Positions 25,726-38,275 are shown, counted from the first letter of the stretch. The stretch: 64,000 nucleotides of DNA from Monarcha castaneiventris obscurior (GCA_026261815.1 JAMPIT010000476.1:3313501-3377500), one strand, 5' to 3'. Program-made: numbers and translations. Notes: generated by a model not told the origin, from the sequence alone.

Positions 25726-25775
25726 AACAAAGGTTAACCTTTGTTTTAACACAAAGGTTAAAAACATAACCTTTG
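25726..25775. repeat. Nested palindromes built on CAAAGGTTA
   Basis: 25726-25745 is a perfect 20-base palindrome, AACAAAGGTT followed by AACCTTTGTT. Just downstream, 'caaaggtta' (25752-25760) pairs with 'taacctttg' (25767-25775) across a six-base loop. With the preceding 'aggttaac' at 25721 this makes five copies of the AGGTTA core in alternating orientation within about 60 bases. The core carries the AACAAAG/CTTTGTT sequence typical of HMG-box (SOX, TCF/LEF) binding, so a protein-binding role is possible. A simple local duplication and inversion is equally possible. Confidence 0.9.
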
Positions 25776-27776
25776 GCCTTAATCTGACATTTGGACTTAG
25801 CTCTTTTGGGTTTAGGATGATTTTTCTTCAGCCCCACCCAACATCCTGGAGTTGGAGCTCAAGCTAACAACAGTGTCAGTCGACTCACAGCAAAAGCAGG
25901 AAAATGAGTTACCTGAGGTAAAAAGTAAAACTGGTGCTTCAAATCCACCCTAGGTAATAACTGATCATGTTATTCAAGGGTAGAACCTCTCATGCTTAAT
26001 TTTTATTATCATCTTTTATTATCTTGAAACAAGAGAAACATGAGTAATGTCACAGATATCCATGGTCAATGACCATGATAAACACTATTCTTCCAGGTGG
26101 AAAAGTATCCCTTTAAACCACTATTCACAAACTTAAAACTCACCAACTCCAAAAAGCTGACCTCAGTAAGGGGCAATTACCTTCAGGCTCTTAGAACTGA
26201 GAACATGTTTGCATCTCTCACATACACACAATAATTTCCTATGTTAGCAGTTGAAATTAAGTTTTACAAAAATTTTAAAAATACGATTTTTCTACTGGTC
26301 TTCAATTTTTTAAACTACTTATTTTTTAAACTATTACAGTTTGCTGTCCAAATTAAATGCTGCTATTGGTTCTCATATCTGAAACTATTCACAATTATTG
26401 CTAATAAGCTGCCACTTGTGACTGTGTGAAGTTACATCTGCCAGTTAGAATATGACACCAACGTGCTGTGTGGCTTGCAGGTACCAAAATAAATGTCTAT
26501 TAGTTCAACATGAAACATCAGAAGATAATACAAATTCCGCCACTGATCTTCTGTGTGTCCTTGTAACAATTTCTAGTGGGAAATATATGGAATGTCCTTA
26601 ATTTAGAAGTGGCTTTCTTCAACGTGTCATTAATTCAAGCATGTCATTGCTACAGGTTTAACCTTTAGCTCTATAATCAATAACCTCATGCTTCAGTCCA
26701 AACTGATATTTTTATTCCAAGTGCAAAGTCTCCAGCAAATCTGCAGCCTGCATTTTCACCCCTTCTCACAGGAAAATGAAAAATCAGATCTGTAAAAGCA
26801 CATTACAGCTGCAGTTATTACATTTCCAGTGTGGATGTTATGAACCTGTGCGCACTCCGTGCCAGGAGGGTGCGTACAGGGAATCAGACAGTCTGGGCCT
26901 TGCTGTTAGCAAACTGCAAGCCTCTCTCATATCTGATATATTCCTATATATATCACTATCTCATTCACTGAAGTCGAATTTATGAAGTGCTCTCCAATTT
27001 TAAAGACTCTTGGTATCTGGATTTTAGAGAAACATATTGCAATTGGTAAAACTTTGGGGTTTTTTAAGAGATAAGTGTAGCTGTAATTGTGCTTCTGCCA
27101 AAGTGCCTGGCAAGGAGGCAGTGATAACACGGTCCTGAACACGTGCACCTATCAGTTGTCTCGTCTAAAACAATCACTGTGCCTTTTGTGGACAGGCATG
27201 GGTGAAAAGATTCAGAGTGCTATTACATCTGGCTTTGTGCATGGGTTGAGATTACTGATCAGTACTGCAGCTTACCCAGTTTTACATGAGCTCATTACTT
27301 GCAAAAAACTCTTCTCTGGGAGTGGGTGTGTCCATGCCTGGTCTCCACTCAAAGGTTAATTTGTTTGGAAAGCTTCTGTGAAATATTGTTTAATTATTTC
27401 TCAGAAGCGAGGCTTTTGGTGGGCTTCAGAAAAAAAAAGAATAAAAATAAAAGTTTGCTTGCAATTTGAACGTCATCCCTGCATGCTAATGAAGTATCTG
27501 CTAAGATTTTAGGAGTTTTTAATGAATCCCACCCTTTGCTTAGGACATTTCACTGATGTGTTCCAGCTTGTCTCGGAAGACCCATGGGACAAAACACAGG
27601 TGGTAAAAAAAAATCCCCAAACCACACAGGTCATATCAAAATAAATTTAAAAATTAAATCAGTCTTTCAAAAATGTAGATTAAAGTCTAAGCAGTGCACA
27701 CTAACACTCATTACTAAGGTTTGGCTAAAATGCTAAGCAGGTGTCTTCGGTTGTAGGTAGCCCAGAATCTGGCCCG
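25776..27776. other. AT-rich non-coding DNA
   Basis: No gene or transposon is recognised. The stretch 27360-27600 is complex single-copy-looking sequence with homeodomain-type motifs ('tgctaatgaag', 'gtttaattatt') and could be a conserved element. The overlapping open frames near 26776-27359 have no recognisable domain. Confidence 0.5.
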
Positions 27777-27858
27777 CAGTGCTTACAGCTGGGAGCAGCC
27801 CCATTGATTTCTATTATTTCACAGAAATCCATTGGGCTACTCCCAGCAGTAAGTGCTG
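27777..27858. repeat. 36-bp-stem inverted repeat, old palindromic repeat or hairpin RNA candidate
   Basis: Arm 27777-27812 ('cagtgcttacagctgggagc' and onward to 'attgatttct') pairs with arm 27823-27858 ('agaaatccattgggctactc' and onward to 'gtaagtgctg') with about 30 of 36 positions matching, across a ten-base loop. A further partial copy, 'ctgtaagcacttacag', follows at about 27866. The flank 'cagaatctggccc' and the central 'ccattgatttct' resemble an old palindromic repeat that I recall as widespread in amniotes, which I cannot name. A transcribed hairpin would be long enough to resemble a small-RNA precursor, but nothing shows transcription. Confidence 0.8.
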
Positions 27859-30800
27859 CCCTTCACTGTAAGCACTTACAGGCTCAGTCCCTAAGAGTCT
27901 GTTAACCCTGTCCCGCCTGAAACCAGCACAGTGTGTTCTACAGTATTTTTTTGCCATTTTCTCACCTACATCATCTTCTGCCTTGAAAGGTTCATCCAGG
28001 TAAACTGCAGAAGCAGCAGCAATGTGTAAAGCTCACACTCATGCTGTACCATCCACCTGAAGGGATTGTCATTCCCCTGAAAGACTAATTATGTGATGTC
28101 AACTTCAAACCAATTCATAATCACAGAAATTATTTCAACTGAGCAACCATGACCACTATTATTCCAGCACACCAGACTACATTAGGAAAATGAGTGGTGC
28201 TTTAAAATTCATTTGTCTGTGCTGATCATAGCCTGGAACAAGTTACATCACATCATTTTTCATGCAAGTACTGTCAAGAAGTTAAGACAGGATTTTCAAA
28301 ACCTGAAAAGCGTCTGCCTTATGGACATGGAAATGAAACTGTAGCACACAGAAGGAATACATTTTAAGCCCTAACTGAAGGCTTTGTGTGGGACAGATAC
28401 TTTCAAGACTGCCTCGTTGCCAGGTGCTGTTAAAGCTAAAGGCACTACTCTTTGTACCTCCAATATCTACCACAAAGTCACCACGGACGTGCCAGCTTGA
28501 GCTTACACTCACACGCTGACACACTTTAATTTTGAATAAACACATCCTGTGATCAAAAGGTCATAGGAAAGCTCAGGAAAGAAGGAACCTCAGAAGTTTC
28601 CTGTGGCCAGCAAGTCAAAGGAAATTATTCTCCCTCTTCCTAGTCCTGGAATGCACAAGACAATTCAACATGGCATGCTGGATAACAATTTTTTTCAATA
28701 ATACAATTCAGACTGCATAAGTGCAGCCCATACACCCTGAGAAAGCAGACCATGAAAGCCACCTCTGTACAGAGGTACTCATGTAGAACACACATTCTAT
28801 TAAGTCTGTTGGCCTGTGGGCTCAAGCTGCTTCCAAGTCTATAAATCCTGAAGATGAAAATTCTTCACTGAGGTTTTCATTGCTCTTAGTGAAATCCACC
28901 ACCTCCCAGGAGGGAGCCATGGCAAAGCCTATACATGGGTTAATGCCTTGGAGAATAGGAACATGCCTACATGGCTTCACTTGGTGCTGCATTTAAGGTG
29001 CTTGACAGAGCTTCCCATGTCACCTGAAACACCAGTGTGGCACAGGGGAGTGTTCTCTGTGCTCCAACTGTAGTTACTAGGTCAGGTCTTGGGAACAGAC
29101 ACCAGTCCTGGCTAGATTGGAGCTCTCTGCACCATGTGTTATGGGGACATACATTGTACTCTGAAGCTCCTATATTGGCTGTAGAAACCAGGAGAAAACT
29201 GAATCCTAATGGATTTTTCACACAAAATGGCAGATGCAACCAGCAATGGGTTTCTAAAAACATTGTGTCTGGAGGAGCTGAAACATCCAGCTTCAAAATA
29301 CTTTCTAGCTAAACTACACCAACCAGAAATATTCATCTGGTTTAGGTAACACTGCATAAGCAGGTGAACTGACTGGCTATAGCAAACAAGACAAACTTCA
29401 GGTCAAAAACTATTTTCATTGATGTCCTACCAATGTAGTAACAATTACTCCTTTCTAATTGTAATAAAAGGAGAGAGGAAAAACTGCTCGGTGATTAGTT
29501 GAGCTGGCCCCGTTTTAGGCAGCGTGCCTTAATTTCCCATATTTCACCACTAGCTAAGTGCAATTATAAGGAGGTCATTTGATCTTAGCCCAACCTTTAA
29601 CGGGTTTGTTTCTGACGGTTCACACTCAAGGATCTTCCCCTCACTGAGGATCTTACATACTGTTTTGCATAATGCAATTACTCAAGGTTTGCTACAGCGT
29701 AAAATTGTAACATGCATTTGAGAGCTCTAGAACAAAGTAGTACACAGCTTATAGCTGGAGAATGGGAAAATGTATTCCTCTTTTCCCTTACTTAAACCTA
29801 AGGATCAGACACTTCATTTTAGGGAACTTAACATTCCCTGCTACACATAAATCAATGAATAGACACAGGGTCTAGCAGGTGAATCAAAATAAGATCCTTC
29901 CTCATGACTCAGTCAGAAAGAGCTGTGATAAACTTGTCTAGTGTGGGTCATTTCTTGTAATTTTTACATCCACACACTGTCAGGATAGATTGAGAGCTCT
30001 GCTTTAGTCAAGGGAACAAGAAAAAGATAAATGAGAGAACTGTGCGGACGAAATGTAGTGGCACAGAACACAGGCAGAGATGGCATACACAGGGAAAGAT
30101 ATATTCAAAGAAACTGCCAGAGTTATGCAGCTAAACAAGTTCCAATGGATATAAGCAAAATGTTTTACTGTGTGACTTTTATGTCGTACTTTTTCCATTT
30201 ATAGTCAAAATAAGCTTACTGCTATTCCTAGCCTGCAGGCAAGAGTAAATCAAGCTGTCTCCCAGCTTTAAATCAGCAGCTTGCACACCACGGTGGCATT
30301 TGCATCATTTCCACCATTCCAAGTTAAAGCAGCCATTCCGTGCTCTTTTACAATTTCTCATGCAAACCATACCTGCTTAAGCAAGAGCTATTTATAGCTT
30401 ACATTTTCCCATAAATAATATTTTAACAGGAAAAAAACCCTACATTTCATGGAATATCATAGACTTTAGATTAGCCCATCAAACATCTATCCAATCTAGT
30501 GGTTTTAATGTAAAATAACTCTTCTTCATTAATAAAAGTTAAAGGAAAAACAGTAATAGCTGACTATATTTATATACCCATATATATGGAATAATATATA
30601 TTTGCACTATATTTGCATATATGTGTAGACACGTATACTATTTAGGTATGTTTATACCAAAGACCAGAAAATGGTGACACAATAAAAAATATGTATTGCA
30701 ATAAATACAGCATGGTTGAAGATAAAAGCATCTCCTAGATTCTGTATTGTCTAGTTTAAATATTCTCTTTTTGTGGAAGAAAGCAATTTCATTCCATTCT

Positions 30801-31261
30801 TGCCATATGCAAAGTGTAAAAATCATTTTTGTCTAGCTAGCTACTATGATAGCTAGAAGGCTGCTGGCTAGTTAGTTGCTACAAAAGACACATTAGTTTC
30901 CCTGAGAATATTACATATGATTGTCGTAAGATTTCAGCTATTAAATCTGGCAGGAAAAACAGAGCACAAGGAGCAAACAGGCTTCTGTGCAGAGAATTGT
31001 GTCCAAGCAGGAACTTTTCTGCACCCAGTTCCATGGTCATGATTGACAGACAGCACACTCTGACTCTTTCCTATGTCACTCTTACAAGGGTTTTCACATT
31101 TTTTAAGCTACCCTAAGAACTGATATTATTCAATATCCAGGCTGACTTTCATTAATTCTCTTTCAAACCTAAACTGGCCCGTTCTAATTAAAAAATTATT
31201 TCTGATTGTGTCCAGCAGGGATAACCTTTATTATTTTTCAAACTGTAATTATATTTTCATG
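27859..31261. other. Non-coding DNA
   Basis: No gene is recognised. It includes complex, apparently single-copy stretches at 29480-29720 and 30270-30420 (the latter with octamer ATTTGCAT at 30298) and a strongly AT-rich patch at 30560-30650 rich in 'atatat'. The overlapping open frames at 28967-29357 on both strands have no recognisable domain. Confidence 0.5.
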
Positions 31262-31412
31262 GAGTACGGCTACATAGAGAGGTTGTGGAGATATGTAAAA
31301 GCTGTCTAAGCACAATCTTGAATAACCCACTCCAGGGGATCCTGCTTGGAGCAGGGAGTTGGACTGCACTGCCTCCAGTGGTGCCTTCCAGCCCTATCCA
31401 TTCTGTGATACC
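31262..31412 (+). mobile_element. CR1 LINE 3'-terminal fragment, plus strand
   Basis: 'gaggttgtggagatatgtaa' is followed by 'tgcttggagcagggagttgg', 'actgcactgcctccagtggt', 'gccttccagccctatcc' and 'attctgtgat'. This is the standard CR1 terminus, ending in one octamer unit at about 31411. About 150 bases are present, with no coding capacity. Confidence 0.88.
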
Positions 31413-33851
31413 ATAAGCCGCCTATATGATACATATTTTCTTGTTGTGATGAAGTTTCATCATTTCTCACTGTGGTTTTCAGTGCAATTAACATTCACAA
31501 AACAGCCATAAAAGGAAAAATAAATAGTATTACCAAAGCAGATTTGGACAAAAAACCAAAAATATTACCACCTGCTCCACAGTGATTAGGACTTTGTATT
31601 ATTTCTGGTGATATATAAAATATTCACAGAACATATAAAAACACTTTCAGGAAAATTAGGACCAGCTGACTTCAAATGGACATCAAACAGACATAAATCT
31701 AAATTGGCTCCATAAATCAGAGGTTCAAATAAATTCTAGTTAGTTGCAACGTGTGGCTTGTTTTTCAAAATGAAAAGAAATATTGGTGCATGCTCCATGA
31801 TACAGGCTAACCAGATGGTCACTTGATAAATGTCTTTATTAGAGGAACCACACTGTCCCCTTTCATATGATAAAAAGAGAATGTGGGTTTCTTTCGGATT
31901 CCAATCAATTTTAATTCATTTTTACCAGACAATACATGCTACTAATGATTACTCAATTAACCTCAAAGCTCCACAGTAACCAGTGAATCTCTAAGAAACT
32001 TAATGACATAAATGCATTCTGGACCAAATAACATAGATCAAACTGCATTAAAATAAAATGAAATTAATAGCAGCAAATTCCCAAAGCTTTGTCTCTTCCC
32101 AGCTTCTTTTAACAATAATTAGGAAAGAAATTGGAAGCACAAAGAGTACCATTTCATGCTGGTGTCTCCCTAGCAACAAAGAATGCAACATTTTAAGGAA
32201 CTGTAACTTTCCCAGTGTGTAAGGATGCACATAATGAAGATTTAAGATGCTTCTACCTATATGTAAACTATGAAACTAAAGGAAGTAAAAACCAATTACA
32301 TTAGCAAAATGTCTGCTGAGAAGATTGAGAGTAGGTGTAGGACACAACAGACCACAGGAGAACATAACCTCAGGTGAAGGCTGGAGTGACAGCTATTCAG
32401 TGTCAGTAACAAATTAGCCAAACAGCAGAGAGAACTTGAGAGAACTGAGGACTCTCCACTCAGGGCACGTGGTTCTGTGAGCTGGTTAAGACAGAAAGCA
32501 GTAGCAACAGAAACTTTCCGTTTTTCCATTGCTTAGCAAAACGTGCTAAGGGAGAGTGGAAAAAAATCACCTGAACACATCATAAAGAAAATATATTTTA
32601 AGTCCATTTGCAGGTTCGTTCCTTCCATTAACATATGGTAAGTTCTGAAAAGCTTACCCATCAGGCACTATACCAGCTCTATAGCAAACCTTTAAATTGA
32701 TTATTATCCTGTGAAAGAGTTGCTTAACCAAGATCACTTCCCCCATCCTTACTCTTCAAAACTTCCTCTAATGGTAAGAGTCGCATGGCAAAGGATGCTA
32801 AATTTCAAATTATTTGCAGAGAATTTCACACTAGAGCAGCAACTGTAAAGCAGCCAAAGGTATGGCCAACACATTTACGTACTGGAGTACAAAGCTTGTT
32901 CTTGTTTGTAATTCCTGCGTTATGTGAGGCAGTACAAAATTTACACGTCTGTCTTGACAGTACAGTTCCAATCAATATGGCTAAACCAGTAAAAATCAGC
33001 CATGGAAAATCCTCTTTGAGTGTTTTAAAGTAATTTACTGGGCATGATATAAAGGGTTTATTTCCATGTAGAATGCGGCTGAGACAAGTTGAAAGCAAGT
33101 GAGAACAGACACAGTCATAGGAAATTTAAAAAGCAATCTGAGGAGCTCAACTCAAGTGAGAGGACTGAGGAAGCCAAAGAATTTGCTTGTGGAGTTCAGG
33201 ACTTAGAAGAAAGCTCCATTGACTTGAAAGAAGAGCTGTGGTTTATTCATTCTCTGAAAACTAATGAATAAACCTGGGCAGAAGACCACAGATTCTGTTG
33301 GGGTTAGAACCTGGAGATGTACAATTTCACACTCAGGCTGAAATCAGAGAGGGGAACATGTTCTCAAAAGATGACAATATTTCCCAAAACAACTTCAAAT
33401 ACAGTGGTAATGAGGAGATCACAAAAAGTGAGAAGACACACATGTACCTTACAAAGTTTGTTCCCCTTCTCATTCTTATCACCATTAGGACTTCGGAACT
33501 TAACCAGATTCACAAAAACAACTTCATTTTTTTTTTCCAGATGATGAGAAAATAAATTTCACTCTTCATCAAATATTTCTGGATTCAAATATGAATTGTG
33601 ATCACCACTCCTTTAAGACCATGGTCTTTTTCCTCATCCTCTTCCCCAGTATTCATGTGACAGCTTTCCATCACGTATCTCTCATCAGCTGCATAACCCT
33701 ACTTCAGTAACTGCATCTTTCAAATATATTTCATAAAAAGACAGCACACATTAAAATGTTCTAACGTCACAAGGAGTTTTCACAGTGACATTCTTCAGAG
33801 CAATATTGTCTAGAGGCTTAGGAAAATTAGAGTTCACAGAAAATTACTTAC
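31413..33851. other. AT-rich non-coding DNA
   Basis: No gene is recognised. An open frame at 33089-33271 gives a charged, glutamate-rich 60-codon peptide with an AATAAA nearby (33266), but it has no good start context and matches no known family. The plus and minus frames at 32785-33098 overlap each other and look like chance. Confidence 0.5.
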
Positions 33852-33930
33852 CTTTTGGAGCCTTCCAGACAGAGCAGACACCTCTGCAATATCTTCCTTC
33901 TATTGCAGCAGTTATCAAATATCCAACTCC
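33852..33930 (-). CDS. Candidate internal exon on minus strand, gene unknown
   Basis: Read on the minus strand, a pyrimidine-rich acceptor ('ccattttttttcccaag') precedes 79 open bases, followed by a consensus donor (AAAAG|gtaagt). Frame 1 encodes GVGYLITAAIEGRYCRGVC and then SVWKAPK, starting in phase 0 and ending in phase 1. The mix of hydrophobic, cysteine and basic residues looks protein-like, but I recognise no family. No neighbouring minus-strand exon in a matching phase was convincingly found. It could be a real exon of a gene spanning the window or a pseudo-exon. Confidence 0.22.
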
Positions 33931-34372
33931 CTTGGGAAAAAAAATGGTATTCTTTTAAAAATCTAAATATCTAGTAATAAACTTAAAAGTCTTTTCAGTC
34001 TTTAAAAGAAGCTTCTGTCTGAGTTACAGAGCAGTATTCAATAAAAACACGTATATCTTCCTGTATTTGCAAACATTGGTAACTGATAAAATTCTCTATT
34101 TAAGCTCCTCCAATATTACTGCAGGAATTGTATCTAGAGCCCAAAAAATTCTATTAAATATTCACATTTTCTTCAGTTCTGGCAATCAATCTCCAGTCAT
34201 CTGTTGGCTGTCCCATGCCATGTGACTGATCTGTACCATCCAAAATGGGAGAGTTGTACAACCATGGCTGGATAGATTACCCATCCCCTGTTCTAGGAGG
34301 GGTGCAGCTCCTCCTTCCCACCCTCCTCCCTCAATACTTTCCATTAGAGGACTGTAGCAGTGAAGCAGGAAT
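33931..34372. other. Short non-coding stretch
   Basis: Nothing is recognised apart from the polypyrimidine complement next to the candidate minus-strand exon and a somewhat GC-richer 'ctcctccttcccaccctcct' just before the CR1 end. Confidence 0.6.
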
Positions 34373-34596
34373 ATAATGGAATGGCAGAATGGTTTGGGCT
34401 GGAAGGCACCTTAAAGCTCATCTCATTCCAGCCCCGCACCATGAGCAGGGAGCCTTCCACTATCCCAGGCTGCCCAGAGCCCCATCCAGACTGGCCTTGA
34501 ACACTTCCAGGGATCCAGGGGCAGCCACAGCTTCTCTGGGCAATCTGTCCCAATGCCTCACAGCCCAGTAAATATCCCTCTCTGACCAGCTTTTAA
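34373..34596 (-). mobile_element. CR1 LINE 3'-end fragment, minus strand
   Basis: On plus, 'ggaatggcagaatggtttgg' is followed by 'gctggaaggcaccttaaagc', 'tcatctcattccagccccgc', 'aacacttccagggatccagg' and 'ggcaatctgtcccaatgcct'. This is a well-preserved reverse complement of the CR1 3' end, of the same kind as the copy at 22026 but in opposite orientation. The last about 30 bases (to 34596) are diverged. The open frames on both strands here belong to the element. Confidence 0.9.
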
Positions 34597-37500
34597 ACAT
34601 TCTGGACTGGTACTATCTCACTGGGACACAGAGTGGCAGATTCAGGGCTCAGAAAATACCTCTATTTTTCTGCAGTACTTCATGAATTTTCTAATTTGTT
34701 AGCAATCATGAAGACAAAGGATATTTTTAAAGTGTCACTTGACTATAGGAAATTACAGCAACAGCTGTGAGGAGTGATAAGTGGATGGAATTCAAGAGGA
34801 CTTTTTTTCCTGACTATTTTCTATATACTGAGCTCCTACCTACTACTCCACAGTGCTTGCATTTGAAGACTCCTGGTTAAAGAAGTTGAACCTTTTTTAA
34901 AACCATTGAGTTTAACCTTTTTAGAGCAGAACAACCTACAGGTTTTGTGCTAACACATTTAAATTCTATTCTATCTTTAAAATTTTAGTTAAAAGTGATA
35001 AAAACAGTTCTTACCCCTTCCATATGCAAAGCTATGAGACTCAGCATGTCTCCCATTCTACTTCAAAGATGATTTTGAAGTTGTCACCATGCAAAATTAT
35101 CACTCTATTCCTTAACCTTATGCCATACAAATACACATTTGAGACTAACTTTGAATTTCACACTAACTTGATTAAAAACCTTATTTCAGGATCAGAATCT
35201 CAGCCATGAGTATCCATACTACACCTGTCGAGCAAGTGAGAAAGGGACCCTATGCCATAATTCAATCCCCTCCAGCCTAGACAGCCAAACACCATAAAAG
35301 TACTTTCATAATTAAAAAAACTCCCTGAAGCCTGCTCTAAATTACAGCAGGAAGGCAGAGGAGCTGCTCTAAGAGGTAAAGCTTGTCCCTGACATGCTTT
35401 ATCCAATTCTGCAGTGTTACACAGGCAGACAGAGTATTAAACTGGACATAGAGGATGTGGCCACTCACCCCGAGCTGAGCTCCAGCTCTGCAATAGCCGT
35501 GCTTTTGGGACAGTGAGCAGTAGCCTAAACCTTCAACCTTGGGTTGCAGCTAGAAAGTATTTGACTGAAATTATGCTGCACAGCATATCTGATGCAGTCC
35601 TTTTGCATCACTTCCATCAGGTAGAGAAATCAACTGGAAAAAAACCTTTCTCTAAAGTCCATAAGATGAGCACCAACTCCACTGGAACACATCTGCACAT
35701 TGCTGAGGTGAAACCCACTGCTGTTTGTAGCCCCCCCAGAGCCTGGCTCATCAAAGCAAAAAAGCTGCCTTTTTGTAGGGCATGAATTAAACAGAGCAGC
35801 TCACCCATGTTACTGAGTGAGAGCAGAGAGGATTAATTTATTTCTTTAGTCAGTGTTGAAAGCACTTACTGAAAACTCTCATTTTTAGTCAGGTCATCCT
35901 ACTGTATTACTTCCCAGTGTTGTCTGAATATGTTTGACACAGCAGTTCCTTGCATGACCCAAAGGAATGTAACGAGACCTGACTTCACTGAAAATAGAAG
36001 GCAAAAGTCCTTATTCTTCTGTGAGATTCCCTAAAGAGAAAAGTGAAGAAACCTGCTTTGTACATTATTTGTTAATCTAGAGGGCATCACAGCTCGAAAC
36101 TGATAGTTTTCAATAAGATGCAGATAAGCTGTTGGTTTGCAGTTCAACACTGGGATTGAGAGTGTGACACTACTGGCTGGTTTCAGCATAAATTTATCAG
36201 TGCAGCAACTTCTTGAACAGCACTTTTCCAGAACTCTGTGGTTTTTGAAATACACAGGGAGACTAAAAAAAAAAAAAATGGATTGTGGGGATAGGGAATT
36301 CATTTTTTGTAGGAACTGTTGCTGCCATTGGAATAGCAGTACTGGTAATGGGAGCTGGATCTGTGCAGGTATATTCACACTCCAACGCATGCAGGCTTAA
36401 ATCTGAAGTGGGATAAAAAATAAAGAAGTATCTTAGAATTTTAATATGACAGCATTCCTTGTGACCTGCCGGTGCACACAAGTGGGAGTGGTTCTGCTAA
36501 AACAGTCATCAATTCAGAGGAAACAGGGAAGGGTTTGGGTAAGTAGGCAACAAGGGCATCAAGCCAACCCAGAGAACAATAGTGCCATCTTGAACGGACC
36601 GGAATCAATGGTCAAGTCAGTTAAAAAATCCTGGGCTGAGACAGTCTGACATTAAATACTCCTTTATCAGCTTGACAATGAACAAAATGAATTTTGAAAG
36701 CAACAAAACTTTTTTTTTTTTTTAAATTTTACCAAATTTTGTTGAATCTGCCACTCTGAGCATGTCTTTGGGCAGGAATGCACATTCATGGACCTCCTGC
36801 AATTACAGTGGACAGTTTTTGTGTTCCAAGGAAGCTGTCCTTGACTAGCCAGTTCTCCTGGACCCCTGCAAGTCCTGCAGTCCTGCTCACACTGAGATGC
36901 TGCTAAGATCCCCAAATAAGACTGAAATTTTCCCTTCTGAAAGCCAGCTTTATAATTCAGCCATGTGTCATGCACTGCCTTCACCTGACTAACATCCTGT
37001 CACAGATCAGTTTCTTAAACGTGCATTTGTACTAAAGAGACCTGGCTAACATTAGATTGCACAGAGAAAGAAATATGGAAGAAAAAAAATATTCCTTTTT
37101 CATTTGCTTTTTCCACTCTAAGAATCTCAGACATAATTCAATCTAAAAGTGTGATATATGGCTTTTACATCTCTCATATTTCTTCCCAGTATTACAAAGC
37201 CTGGCAAAGCAATAGAAAAGACTTAGGAAAAAATGTCTTCAAAATCAATTCAAGTCCTGGACACTACAGAAGAGTTAAATTTCCCCAATAAGTCTGTTAA
37301 AGAGAGCTGTGTGTCGGTGAGTAAACAGCAATTCTGCTTTGTATTACTAATGAGATTACTTGTTGAAGATCAGGTTTCTTATGGAAGTTTCTGGGTTTCG
37401 TTTAACATCTTAATGTGAGGGTTTAATAATGTCAGGATTGATATTATAATTATCACATGACTAATTAAAACCCCTCAATTACTACTGCAGAAAAAAAGAA

Positions 37501-38039
37501 AAATTTTGAATAGATTTAAGTTATCTATAGCTAAAAAGAATGTGATGTTCACTTCAGAGTAGCAGTGGCTCTTGTTTTAAGACTCCATTAAATATGCATT
37601 GACGTGTGCAGGGAAGGGAGATCAGACTGCATTACAAATGCCACCCAAGAGGAACTATAACGTAAAATTTGATTTCTAAATTAAAAAAAAAAGTCATCCT
37701 GGGTTTAGAGAAGGCTACAAGGCAAACAAAATCTTATTATGCAGATACTCAGAAATAGGATGGTGGTTGCAATTAAACCACTCAATGCCCCTGATTTTTT
37801 TTCTACATAAAGAAACATACAATGTTTGTCCAATTCACATATACCTAAAAAAACCCCAACTCTAAACTTAGGAAAATTTACTATTTGTTTCTCGATCCTT
37901 TTAAGGAAAGATTGGGATTAAGATTAGACATGTGATTTACTCATTTACGGATAAAACAAAAACTAAATCTTTCAAATCCAAAACTGTTTAATTGATCTAG
38001 AAGTGTAAACCTGAACTCACAATAGTAGAGCAAAGAGTT
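34597..38039. other. Non-coding DNA with homopolymer runs
   Basis: Apart from the candidate exon at 36313 no gene is recognised. A14 lies at 36265-36278 and T14 at 36710-36723. An ATG at 37233 opens 28 codons up to a gtgagt, but the donor lacks the usual AG and I do not support it. The minus frames at 36031-36390 and 36667-36984 contain no recognisable domain. Confidence 0.5.
36313..36368 (+). CDS. Candidate exon encoding a membrane-helix-like segment
   Basis: A 56-base segment lies between an acceptor-like 'cattttttgtag' and a donor CAG|gtatat. If read from phase 1, it encodes (G)TVAAIGIAVLVMGAGSVQ, a hydrophobic, glycine- and alanine-rich stretch of the kind found in single-pass membrane helices. 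I do not recognise the protein. The donor is weak at position +5, and the phase does not connect with the candidate exon at 11068. Chance remains the more likely explanation. Confidence 0.15.
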
Positions 38040-38275
38040 GTAAGGTAAAACAGGGAGCCTGCAGGGCTCAGAGTCAGAGCAGCACGCTGGGTCACAGCTG
38101 GTTACTTTGCTTCTTGAAACAGAACAGAAGTCACTGCTGCTCCTGTCCCGTCAGAGCTGTGCTGCCCAGGCTTGGCTCAAGAGCTGCTCCTCCCTGCCTT
38201 TGGAATGGAGGCACGGGGGCTGATACACCCCTGTCATCTCTGGGACCCCACGTGACCCACCCAGCGAGCCAGATT
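38040..38275. other. GC-rich patch of unknown origin
   Basis: GC content rises sharply relative to both flanks, with CpGs in 'agcacgctgg', 'tcccgtcag', 'gcacggggg', 'ccacgtgacc' and 'cagcgagcc'. There is a perfect E-box CACGTG at about 38250. No open frame of note, CR1 similarity or splice signal accompanies it. It may be a small regulatory element or part of an unrecognised repeat. Confidence 0.4.

Noticed and set aside
30585..30596. 'ccatatatatgg' as an SRF CArG box
   Set aside because: The AT core is eight bases instead of six, and it lies in a simple AT-rich patch.
35460..35500. Minus-strand micro-exon-like segment ending in gtgagt
   Set aside because: The possible exon is under 20 bases and unsupported.
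37233..37316. ATG followed by 28 open codons and gtgagt
   Set aside because: The donor lacks the usual AG before gtgagt, and the peptide matches nothing known.
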